Assembly: GCA_001724245.1 (NCBI GenBank)
Contig: MEDX01000020.1
Coordinates: 1-56,765, forward strand
DNA length: 56,765 nt
From: Fonticula-like sp. SCN 57-25
Lineage: Eukaryota; Nucleariida; Rotosphaerida
Direction of reading: 5' to 3'
The notes beneath the pieces were generated by a model that saw only the letters and a list, made by a program, of their open reading frames with translations, was not told the origin of the DNA and did not search any database. Each line of letters begins with the position of its first letter. Position 1 is the stretch's first letter. Position numbers and translations under genes: made by a program. Of this stretch, positions 31,225 through 40,800 are shown one piece after another.

Positions 31225-32772
31225 CTAGTTATACAGCTTGTCGATGAAGAGCACGCACGCGTCCGGGCGCTCTTTCCCCGCCATTGCAGATACCGGTCGC
31301 CTAAACTCCATTGCAAGGCATGAGTCGTGTGCCGCGTTGATAAGGACGGCGCCCTCCCATGGCGACGACGGCCAGCGCACGAGCCAGATTGACCCGTCGT
31401 TCTTGCCCGTCGCGTAGCGGCCGCTGACGGCGCCGCTCTCGCTTGCAAACACATCCTTGAGCGACCTTTTGCTGCGGATGTGAACGAGCTTAGCTTTTTG
31501 CCCCGCGTCAACCATCGACGCGAGGCGCCTGCGGTGCCGCTCGTCAACATCCACGAGCATCCAGTGCATTCCGCTCTGGTCGTCGCTGCAGTGCGCCTGC
31601 TGAACGGCGCCAGTGTCGTCCGAAAAAAGGCACTGGCCACTGTGCTGCCCGCGGATGACAAACGTGTCCGTGGGAAAGGCCCCAGAAGGGTCTTCGTGCA
31701 TCCACCGGCGGGTGTCGCGGCGCGGCCCTCTGGTGGCGAGCCGCTCTGGCCGAGCGGCGCTCGACCGGCCAAAGTCGTTGACGAGCGGCATCCAGCCGGC
31801 CTTGTACTGCGTCTCGTGGACGTGCCAGGTGTGGATGTCGAGGCACGGGTTGCGGACGCGCAGCCCGGCGTGCTCCATCTCGTGCATCAGGCGGTTCTCA
31901 GAGCCCCAGCACCCGAGGCGGAAGGCGGTGCGCTCCAGGAGCGGGCGCGGGAGAGGAGGCTGGAAGAAAAGGGCGTCGTGGCTGCCGACAAAGGCAGGGC
32001 CGCACTGCGAAGGGAGCTGCGACCGCGAGCCGGGCAGCTCGTACCGCGACAAAAAGTACGCCACCGAAGGGCCAAGGTCAATGCTCGAGTTGCGCACGAG
32101 CATGAGCGTGTCGTCAAAGATGATGTCGAGGTTGGACAGGACGCACGTCCGTCCGACCAGGTGCCGCGACGCGTAGGCAAGCGCGTCCTGGGCCGCCAGG
32201 CGGCCGATAAAGTCGACAAAATGAACCTGTACTTTGGCGGTAAACGCTGACGCGCAGGCCTCGTCCACCTCATCCGAAAAGGGAAGGCGGCATACATGTT
32301 CTCCAACAATGTCCCTATATGCGGTTGCATCGCCGCGGATTGCAGCGTGTGATGCAGCAAGCTGCTCAACATTAGTCGGGCCCTCCTGCCGCAAGCAGAA
32401 ATTCGGGCTCTGGTCGGCAAACTCGTGGAGCCAGCACATGGCAGCCTGCTGCGACTCTGGGTGGTGATAGTCATCGCCGTGCGCCGATTGGAAGAGATGA
32501 ACCGCCGCAATATTTTCATTCAAGACATTGTGTCGGAGACTCTTCTCGTATTCGCCGGCTCTCGCCGCCTTGGAGGCAAAGTTCCACTGAAGCAAGAGGT
32601 CAACGCCGCCGAGAAAGCGCCCGTGATCCTGCTTCACCTGAACAGGTTTGATATCCTCGGCATATCGCGCCCCCGCCTGTGCCAGATATAATAACAAAAG
32701 TAATTCAAGCACCGCGACGGCCAGCGCGCCGGCCAGCCCGGCGGCCAGCGAGGCCATCGGACGCCGCGGCAT
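31225..32772 (-). CDS. Type II membrane protein, glycosyltransferase-like
   Basis: A single exon of 515 residues. After a short basic N-terminus (MPRRP) there is one hydrophobic anchor (AGALAVAVLELLLLLYLA), giving a luminal body. The core has VLSNLDIIFDDTL, YFLSRYELPGS, CGPAFVGSHDALFF, LGCWGSENRLMHEMEHAG and ending DIHTWHVHE. This order (NxDIxFD, a short ordered loop, C.GS.DA, then GCWGSENRL) resembles nucleotide-diphospho-sugar transferases with a DxD-like motif. The C-terminal 150 residues contain RGQHSGQCLFSDDTGAVQQA and DQSGMHWML, which loosely recall a ricin-type beta-trefoil repeat. I cannot name a family with confidence. An upstream in-frame ATG at 32895 would add 41 residues before the anchor. 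Confidence 0.6.
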   Translation of the reverse strand: MPRRPMASLAAGLAGALAVAVLELLLLLYLAQAGARYAEDIKPVQVKQDHGRFLGGVDLLLQWNFASKAARAGEYEKSLRHNVLNENIAAVHLFQSAHGDDYHHPESQQAAMCWLHEFADQSPNFCLRQEGPTNVEQLAASHAAIRGDATAYRDIVGEHVCRLPFSDEVDEACASAFTAKVQVHFVDFIGRLAAQDALAYASRHLVGRTCVLSNLDIIFDDTLMLVRNSSIDLGPSVAYFLSRYELPGSRSQLPSQCGPAFVGSHDALFFQPPLPRPLLERTAFRLGCWGSENRLMHEMEHAGLRVRNPCLDIHTWHVHETQYKAGWMPLVNDFGRSSAARPERLATRGPRRDTRRWMHEDPSGAFPTDTFVIRGQHSGQCLFSDDTGAVQQAHCSDDQSGMHWMLVDVDERHRRRLASMVDAGQKAKLVHIRSKRSLKDVFASESGAVSGRYATGKNDGSIWLVRWPSSPWEGAVLINAAHDSCLAMEFRRPVSAMAGKERPDACVLFIDKLYN

Positions 32773-32788
32773 GCGTGCGGCGTAGCGT

Positions 32789-32831
32789 CGTCTAACTTTT
32801 GAGTGCAAACCGCAAACTAGTTTGCAGTTTG
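32789..32831. promoter_or_regulatory. Divergent promoter with near-perfect 13-base inverted repeat
   Basis: CAAACCGCAAACT (32806-32818) and AGTTTGCAGTTTG (32819-32831) are inverted with one mismatch and no spacer, centred on the perfect palindrome GCAAACTAGTTTGC (32812-32825). A CGTCTAAC octamer lies at 32789-32796. These elements sit in the 151-base gap between two outward genes and match the motif seen at 386, 4225, 17781, 20579 and 37471. Confidence 0.55.
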
Positions 32832-32923
32832 AATCGGACGGGGGTGCTCCCGGCACACGCACAACAACCTCGGTTTTGCGCTCAGCGTACGGCATACACG
32901 GACACGTTTGCGCAGAGTAGATA

Positions 32924-33472
32924 ATGGACGACAAGAAAACACCACCTGCTGATGTCGCTTCGACGACTGACGCGACTTGGGACAAGAAGGTCGACCAATT
33001 CCCGACGTACTCGGATTCATTTGTAAGCATCCTGCCGGACAAGATGAAAGTTCACACGTACTACTTTCCTCTTGCTACGAGCAAGGTGCGAGCCCCCGTT
33101 ACTTTCGTTGTACATGTCGCAGCTATGTATGTATGCTTATATGGACGCGCACGTAGACCATCAAGTATGAGAATATTCGCCATGTGACGCTCGGCAGGAT
33201 TGCCGACCTGTCGGTTTTCGGCATAAAAGAGTGGGGTATGGCACTGACGCCGGTATGGTGGCCCTGCGACTTTTCCCGCGGCTGTCGCGTTTACTATATT
33301 CTAATTTCAACGGACGACTGGCCAAAGTACGAAAGCGCCCATTGCTTGCCCGTTTGCAACTGACCACCGCAACAGGATTGGCATCACCCTTGACGACGCG
33401 AATGCGGTCCGCGTCTATAATATGATTCGCCATTATGCGCCGCATGCCACTCCGGAAGAACTAAAGTCGTGA
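32924..33472 (+). CDS. Small conserved-looking protein of unknown function
   Basis: Three exons (32924-33085, 33157-33326, 33376-33472) splice in frame to 142 residues. I do not recognise the family. The N-terminal 25 residues are charged and disordered. The rest predicts alternating beta strands (VHTYYFPLATSK, TIKYENIRHVTLG, CRVYYILISTDD) and ends with an amphipathic helix (DDANAVRVYNMIRHYA). That strand-rich core with a single C-terminal helix is compatible with a PH/GRAM-like fold, but this is topology only. No signal peptide or membrane segment. It is divergent from the type II membrane protein gene and shares its palindromic promoter. Confidence 0.6.
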
Positions 33473-33756
33473 GTATTTATGAGGAATTTTCAGTTTTTCA
33501 GTTTTACTACAGTATTGCTTTTATGTTAGAGTACCCTTTGAATTCTTTGTCGTAGTTTTTTGTCAATAATGAAACAGTCACAGCATGCATGCAATCTCAT
33601 ATTTGACGATAATGCGTATAGTATGTTGCGGAAAGCAGCCGCGCAGCACAAGAAACATATATTGCACAGCCTTGTACACCTTTGGCATTCGAAAGTCAAC
33701 ATTCGCCCGCGCGATTCAGGGGCAGATTCTGTTGGCAGCCTGTGGGAACGGTGGAA

Positions 33757-34929
33757 ATGCCGATCGACGCGCTGCACGTAGCAGCGGCGAGCGCCGTGGT
33801 CTCCGCCGTAATGATTCTGAATTGGCAAGTACCGGAAACTATGAATATTACTTCCGTGACCTTTATCATCGAAGAGTTTGACGAGTTCTTGCAGGGGGGT
33901 GCTTCGCTCCCCTCGGTGACGCCGCTGCCGGATGATCAGCTGGCGAGTTCCCTGGCGCTGCTTATCGGCGCCGTGTTGCTTTTGTGGGCGACGCAGAGCT
34001 TGTTCTACTATGTGTTCCCGTGGGCGCAGTCTCATCACGAGACCGTCGAGGACGAAGAGTTTGGATTTACAGTGCGGGAGAGGGTGAAGCAGGTCCGGTT
34101 GGCGGCGGAGGCAAGTGTGCAGGCGGGAGAGCCGGAGGAAGAGGAGGTGGAGAACGAGGAGGAAGAGGAAGAGGAAGAGGAGGGAGAGGATGACCTTTCG
34201 AATAACGACAGGACGCCAACAGTCGCCGATGTCGAGACGCTGTCTCCGGCCCTGTCAACTGCCACCAGCAGCACCGAGACGGACGATGTTCGGCATCGTT
34301 CTTGACACTGTCGCAGTTACTGACATCTTTTGATCTTTAGAGTCGTCTTGCTGTGGAGAAGGAGCTGGAGGAACGGGCGGCGCGTGCCGAGGCACAGCTG
34401 TCGAGGGAAAAGGTGGAATACGGGGACTATGTCCGGGAAAGCAAGGAGCGGATCTCGCACCTGGAAAACGAGATCCTTCGGATGCGGAGGATAATTGACG
34501 AGGAAAGGAGAAACACGACGCGCGAGTCGGCAGAGAAGGAGCGCCTCCTTCAGGAAATTAAGGTGTGCACACACGCAAAGCTTTTGCCCTGCCAGCTAAC
34601 TCTGCTCCGCTAGTCATTGAAATCCAACCCTGTCGTGTACGGGATGGAGGTCGGCTCGACGCCGTCAGTGTACGCCGCCCATCATTCTTTCTTGTATATT
34701 TATTAACAGCTGCGCGGCCAGTAAAAGGTCGGCTTACGCGAGCGTCGACAGCGGCCTGGGCGAGTCCCTCAGCGAGGTGAGCACGCCCCAGCGGGCGGTC
34801 CCCGACGTGGATAACCAGCCGCAGTACAACGACGACGAAGACTACACGGACGACGACGAGGACGAATTTGACGATGGTGAAGTGGAACGCGCGCCGGTCA
34901 TTATGGACCGGTCCTTCCTGTCGCCGTGA
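33757..34929 (+). CDS. Membrane-anchored coiled-coil protein of unknown function
   Basis: Four exons (33757-34287, 34341-34562, 34614-34669, 34710-34929) splice in frame to 342 residues. A moderately hydrophobic N-terminus (LHVAAASAVVSAVMILNW) and a strong segment LASSLALLIGAVLLLWATQS predict one or two membrane helices. A Glu-rich block (about 20 acidic residues near residue 130) follows, then a long coiled coil (EKELEERAARAEAQLSREKV to AEKERLLQEIK) and an acidic tail (DDEDYTDDDEDEFDDGE). No family recognised. The layout (membrane anchor, acidic linker, coil) is common in organelle tethers and golgins. The first donor is GTTCGG, weaker than its neighbours, so that junction is the least certain. 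Confidence 0.6.
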
Positions 34930-35179
34930 TCGACGCGGCCCAGCCGTCGCTAGAATGAAGCATTGATTGTCTCATAAACTTTATACAGTCTCATATAGTT
35001 TTATACATTGTTCTATGCCGACTTTTAGCAGAGAGAGAAAGGAATTTCACAAAGAATGGGAAAGTGGCGAGTAGTGTGCGAGCCGCGCGCGTTGTGGGTG
35101 GACTTGCGCGTTCTTTTGCACTATCACGAAAAAGGGATTGGTTCATCAACACATTTTCCGAGGTGACGAACTAGCTGAT

Positions 35180-35250
35180 GGTTGAATGGTGTAACGGTTA
35201 GCACCCCAGACTCTGAATCTGGTAATCCGAGTTCAAATCTCGGTTCGACC
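35180..35250 (+). tRNA. tRNA-Gln(CTG), copy 1
   Basis: A 71-base cloverleaf. The acceptor stem GGTTGAA pairs with TTCGACC (one T-G wobble). The anticodon stem CCAGA/TCTGG encloses loop CTCTGAA, giving anticodon CTG, which reads CAG (Gln). The T-arm holds GTTCAAATC, and internal A and B boxes are present. No intron and no encoded CCA. A run of five T follows at 35260-35264 as a Pol III terminator. Confidence 0.95.
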
Positions 35251-35268
35251 TTCCCAGCGTTTTTCCCC

Positions 35269-35339
35269 GGTTGAATGGTGTAACGGTTAGCACCCCAGAC
35301 TCTGAATCTGGTAATCCGAGTTCAAATCTCGGTTCGACC
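35269..35339 (+). tRNA. tRNA-Gln(CTG), copy 2
   Basis: Identical in all 71 bases to the copy starting at 35180 and separated from it by 18 bases, so the pair arose by recent tandem duplication or is kept identical by gene conversion. A T7 run follows immediately (35340-35346) as a terminator. Confidence 0.95.
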
Positions 35340-35460
35340 TTTTTTTGCTTTTCTTTTTTTTGTTGGACTTCGCTTGCGGCGTGGCAATTTTTTTCGTTGC
35401 CCATAATTTATGCGGCCATATGAAAAGAGTCTGCCCTTTTTTACAACCATTTTTCATATT

Positions 35461-35512
35461 GTATGGCCAGTATATTTGGCCATACTGTTTGATATACTGG
35501 CCATACTGTTTG
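35461..35512. repeat. Short direct and inverted AT-rich repeats beside the tRNA pair
   Basis: GGCCATACTGTTTG occurs at 35478-35491 and again at 35499-35512 (21-base period). GTATGGCCAGTAT (35461-35473) is the exact reverse complement of ATACTGGCCATAC (35494-35506), forming a possible hairpin with a 20-base loop. The remaining bases of 35340-35694 are AT-rich with no gene seen. Confidence 0.7.
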
Positions 35513-35694
35513 GTATGCTTTCTGAACAAGTGCGACTACAAAATTAATACAATGCCCAGTACCACGTTTCTCTGAAGCGTTCGAGTGTATTATAATGGTA
35601 CAAAGAGAAAACGCGGCCCATAAAGAGGCCTTACCGCCGAAATCCATGCCAAAACCGCGACCAAAATGCAAATAACCAATTTTCGCGAGCCTCT

Positions 35695-37373
35695 CTAAAT
35701 GTCGGAGGCGCCCATCCACTCGCACACGTCGTCCATTGAGAGCGTCAAAACTTCCTCGTCGTCCTCCATCCTGAGCGCCACCACCTGCCGCTCGCGGTCC
35801 TTTTTCAGGATGCGCCCGATGCGCCCGCGCGCCTCTCCCGCGACGCCAATGACGGTGCCGCCCTCTTGCGGGATGCACGTCTCGAGCATGCCCTCCTTGA
35901 CGTCCGGCAGCACCTTGCGGTCGTCGCCGTCGACGCGCACCGCGGCCAGGACGTCGCGACGCTCAAAGACAACGTCCTGTACGACGCCCTTGCAGTTGTA
36001 GTACCGCCCGTTCTTGTAGTCGCGGCTGTTGATCTTGACGCGGAGGTGCGGCCGCAGCCACGTGCCGACGCGGCGCGGCGAAGAGGAGCGGCCGGACGAT
36101 TCGCGGTCGTCCAGGCGGCGAGACTTGCTGCTGCTGCTGCTATTGTGGCTGCTGCTGCTGCTGCTGCTGCTGCCGGTAGACACGACGCGCGCCTGGGATG
36201 ACGAGTCGAGCTGAACGCGGCCGGCCGCTCTAGATGAAAACGTCAGCAAATGGATGGTGAACACGACAATATTACAGCAGCACATCCACTCACAAAACAG
36301 AATCGTATTCCCAAATATATCCTCGCAATATTCCCCCCACACAAATTCCCTTCATGCTATACTATGCCATTTGAGCGCACCTCTGAGCCTCCTGCTGCGC
36401 CTCCCGCGCCTGATACTCGTGCGGCATCATCGCCTCATACTTTCGGATAGTCACCTCCTGCAGCGCGCCTGCGTCAGCTCCCAGCAACCAACAACAACAA
36501 AAAACGCACAGATTCGTTGATTCGCAGCCGCACGACGTACTGCTCTGTCGGCAGGATGGCGCGGACCGTCCCCGCCAGCCCCTTGTGCTCGCCCGACACG
36601 ATGATCACCGTGCTGCCCACGACGACAGACGTCGGCGCGCGCTCCACGAGCTTCTCCCCAACGGTGACTACGTGACGCGTGCGTCCGTCAGCACCCGTCG
36701 CGGCCACGAGCGACCCGCGCGCCGTGCGTGGCGCCTCGATCGGCTTGGGGATCCGCTTCCGCCCGCCGTCGCGGTCCGAGCCGCCGTCGCGATCGCGCGG
36801 GTCCACGTCAGGGCGCGGCGCGGCGCCGAGGCCGAGGCGGTCGGGGCGCGGAACATACTCGACAGGCTTGACCAGGCCACCCCTTTAGCGAGGAAGGAAC
36901 GGGAAGAGAAAGAGAACAAATGTCAGCACTACGATCGGCAACAAAAATAGACGAGGAAAAGAGAGGAAAAGAAATGCGTACTTTTCGTCGTAAACGTTGC
37001 GGCCGACGGCCATCCCCTCTTTCCAGCCCATTCCGCGAAGCAGGGCCACGCCAAACTCCTCGACCGGGATCCGGTTGTAGTCGTCGAGCGTCGCCTCGGC
37101 GGGGCGGAGGCGCACGTCGTGCAGCAGCCGCTCCTTCTCATTCATCGAGGCAACGTCGCCGTCCTCCAGCTTGCTCGTGGCCAGCATCGGGAGCGTCAGT
37201 TTGCTTGACGCATCCCCGGACGAGCCGCCCGTGGACTCTTGGACGATCCGCTGGATGGCCTGGCGCTCCAGAGACTGGTCGGCATCAGAGAACTCGGCAA
37301 GCGGGGCGGGTGCCGAGGGGCGCCCGGGCGCCGACTGCTCGCCGTCCTTTGAAAGTGGGAACGAAACGCTCAT
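35695..37373 (-). CDS. SPP2: G-patch/KOW splicing factor SPP2 (GPKOW)
   Basis: Four or more exons. The N-terminal part (MSVSFPLSKDGEQS) leads to the G-patch/Spp2 domain: RIPVEEFGVALLRGMGWKEG, followed by GGLVKPVEYVPRPDRLGLGA after the first intron. Two KOW motifs follow: STVIIVSGEHKGLAGTVRAI and, near the C-terminus, GVAGEARGRIGRILKKDRER. Between them are a Ser-rich run encoded by a CTG/AGC microsatellite (36126-36174) and LRPHLRVKINSRDYKNGRYY, conserved in GPKOW/MOS2. The protein activates the DEAH helicase Prp2 (DHX16) during spliceosome activation in the nucleus. A 26-base palindrome-containing promoter lies upstream. Confidence 0.88.
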
Positions 37374-37470
37374 TGACGACAGACGCTTGCTGGCCACCCA
37401 GACCAAGCAGACCGACGTTCAAAGGGATGCGCCGAGCGGGCTGCACCGGCCGTTCAAATCCAACAGATAT

Positions 37471-37496
37471 GATGCAAACTGACAGCAGTTTGCATC
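37471..37496. promoter_or_regulatory. Perfect inverted repeat GATGCAAACTG...CAGTTTGCATC
   Basis: Two perfect 11-base arms are separated by ACAG and lie 98 bases upstream of the SPP2 start codon. The arm contains the octamer CAAACTGC/GCAGTTTG shared with other promoters here. The rest of the 37374-37859 gap is AT-rich and holds no gene I can support. Confidence 0.6.
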
Positions 37497-37859
37497 ATTG
37501 ATAGAATGATGCTGGAATGATGAAAGCTGGATGAAAGCACAAGTAAGGTGCGGCGCCCAGCTCTGCCTTTGAGGGCTTGTGTGCGCAAGTGGGGGCTTTT
37601 ATTAAGATAATTCCACTATTACAAGAGGCAGAACCATACACCATAGAGCACCATTGAGCGTCGCATGGTCCCATAAAATCTCATTAAGTGCACTACTATC
37701 AAAGTCTAATGTGGTTTGTGAAAATGTAGCATGGATAGTGGAAATGATATCTTGAATCCGCATTTTATTGGAAACAAACAAACGGTAAACAAATAAATAA
37801 TGCTTCAAAAACAATAACAAGAAAGAATCGCTTTTTACTGCAGGACTCGGTTCACTAAA

Positions 37860-40800
37860 CTACTCGGAATCCTCAGAATCGCTCTCCTCCTCCTCCTCAT
37901 CCTCAGACTCCTCCTCATCCTCAGACTCATCCTCATCCTCCGACTCCTCATCCTCAGAGTCGGTCTCCTCCTCCTCGGAATCAGACTCCTCCTCCTCTTC
38001 CTCCTCCTCCGACTCCTCAGACGAGGCGACGGCGACCTGGGCGGCCTGGAGGGACTGCAGATCATTGTCGCGCTGCGAGTCGGCGGTGTCCTGCTGGGCG
38101 AGCTGCTGCTTCTTCTGGGCGCGCTGGCGGAGAACCTCGTCGCGGCGGCGGGCAGCGTCATCGTCATCCTCAGACTCCTCCTCAGACTCCTCCTCCTCCT
38201 CCTCGTCCTCATCCTCCTCATCATCATACTCCTCCTCATCGTCCTCAGAATCCTCATCCTCAGACTCCTCGTCCTCAGACTCGTCCTCAGACTCCTCCTC
38301 CTCGTCGGAATCCTCATAGTCCTCGTCGTCCGACTCGTCCTCGTCATCGTCATAGTCAGACTCGTCCTCAACGGCGGCGGCCGAAGGAGTGGCGCGGATG
38401 GCGGTGGCGGCAACAACGGGGGCGGCCGTCTTGTTCTGGAGGTGGGACGCGTACGTCGGGGGCGCCTGGTACGGGGGCAGGTCGCGCTTGGGCACCATAA
38501 TGGCACCGCCGGCGACGACGCCAGCCGAGCCATCGGCAACAACCGGGAGGGCCTCCTGGGTCTTGAGGTCGACCGGGCGGGCCTTGGCGCGGCGGAGCGT
38601 GAAGAAACCGGCAATGGCGAGGCCGATCACACCAACGGCACCAACAACGGCGACGGCGGCAATGGCACCAGTCGACAGGCCAGCGGTCGTAGAGGGCTCC
38701 GGCGGGCGGGGCACCGAGTTGACAATGAGCGCAAACTCGGAGAGGTGGTTGCACTGGCAGACAACGCGGTTGCCGGTGACGACATCGAGGTCCACGCGGA
38801 CGGTACGGCAGCCATAGTTGCTGAACGCGTTCTGGCTGGCATCAAAGAACGAGCAGACGGCGCTGACAATGTTGGCAGTGTCGTTGGAACCAGCCTGGAG
38901 AAGCGAAACGGCCGTGTTGTCGAGCTCGAGCGAGAAGGTGAACGAGGCGCCAACATTCGAGTTGATGTCGAGCGGGGTGCCATCGGCATCGTAGAGCGAG
39001 AGCGAGGCAAACTTGTTGTTGACATACGATGTGCCGTTACCAGCGAACGAGTCCGTGAACACGTTGGCGTTGATGGCACCGCACTGGACACCGACACCGC
39101 CCGACGGGAGCAGGGAGCTGTTGGTGAAGGTACCGACAAAGCTCGAGCAGAACTCGGTAGCCGTGGGCGACGCAAGCGAGCACGCGAGCGAAAAGTCGGT
39201 CGACTCGAACGCAACGGGGTTCTGGCCAACGCTAAGGAGACGCGTCTGGCAAGCGCAGGAAGCCGCAACAAACTCGGTGTAGCACGAGGTAAGGTTGGAC
39301 GCCTCGGTACCGTTGAACTCGCCGAGGTTGAAGGCGGTGATCATCGAGCTCTGGATCTTGGACGACGAAATGAACGTGGCCAGATCGTAGCACTCGCCAA
39401 GAGCCTGGGACGTCTCGGACATGGACTTGACAATGTTGCGGGCACCGCAGAAGAAGGTCTCGATATCAGAGAACGTGACATCACCAGCAGTGGCACGCTT
39501 GCGGCGCCTCTCCTGAATCGTGGTCAAGCCCTCGGCAGCCTGAGCAAGCACGTTGGCGACGACAGGGCCAACCTGAGTGTGATCCGGGTTGGGAACGGTG
39601 CGCAGCAGGAAGTCAGAGAGGTTGACAAGCTCCTCGCTCGTGAAAACGTCGGCGAGGTTCACGTTGTTGAGCGAGCTGATGGCGGACAGGACAACAAGCG
39701 GGTCGGTCGTCGTCGAGGAAATGAGATCGTTCATGTAGCCAGTGATCTGAGACGTGGTAACCGGGGTCATGGTAACATCACCGGCAACGACGGTGGCCGC
39801 AGAGCCTGCGGTATCAGTGACGAGGGCGACGCCAGTAGTCACACCGGCCGGCAGGTTGCTGGTGAACACGTTGCCGTAGCCAGGAACCGAGAGAGGCGAA
39901 AGGGCGCCAGAGGCCAGGCGCTGGTTAATCTGGAACGTGTTAAGCAGGGCGTCCGTCGAGAAACCGAAGCAGCCAAAGACCGCCTGCTCGATCGTAGCCT
40001 GGCCGGTGGCCGGAGCAGCGGGCGAGACAACCTGGCAGCGACCAGCGTGGGCGCCGACGGGGAGCGAGAAGCCAAAGGAGAACGCGCGCGACAGCTCACC
40101 ACGAGTAACGTTAAGGCCAACCGCAAAAGCGCCACCGGCCATGAGAGTCGACGGGCCAAACTTGAAGCTCACCGAAGAACCAGAACCCGTGGCAACCAGG
40201 CGGTTGTTCACGTTCGCAACCGTAACGGCGGCCGGCGACGAGAACGACGCCGCAGAGAACGGCGGCGAGTGGTACTGCGCAAGCGACAGGCCAGTCATGG
40301 AAACAGTGATGGTCTCGGTCGAGCCGTCAGTGGACGTGCAGGTAATTCCAGAAGACGCCGAGGACGCCGCAAAGGACGAGGGGGTCATCGAGCAGGACAG
40401 CGGAGCGGTCGACGGAGTACCAAGAGAAATGGTCTGGAACGCGCTGACAGCAACAGGAACATACGGGAGAGCCGCAGGCACGCGGTGCGACAGCGTGAGC
40501 CTCACAGTGATCGGGAAGTTGGCCGGATGAACGGTGGAAAGATCGAGCGAGAACGTCGGCGTGGTCTGGGTAACAAACACGCGAGGGCTCGGGATGTCAA
40601 TGCGGCAAACCTGGCCGTCGACCGACAGGCAAGTCCACGAGAACACATACGTGTCCTCAAGGCTCGCCGCGCCGCGGTACGAAGGATCCGAAATAGTGGG
40701 AACGATCGTGAACGGACCGGCCGAGGCGGTCGTGGCAATGCCGTTGGGCAGCGTGACCGACATCGCGCCACCGGGGAGGGCGGTGAACTCCTTCGACACC

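Noticed and set aside
33526-34038. 170-codon leftward frame opposite the membrane coiled-coil gene
   Set aside because: It overlaps a well-spliced plus-strand gene and shows no domain.
35198-35529. Leftward frames encoding repeated NRDLNSDYQIQSLGC peptides
   Set aside because: They are translations of the two tRNA genes and the adjacent repeat, not proteins.
36126-36174. CTG-rich tract considered as a structural RNA or expansion locus
   Set aside because: It encodes the Ser run of SPP2 in frame and is a simple microsatellite.
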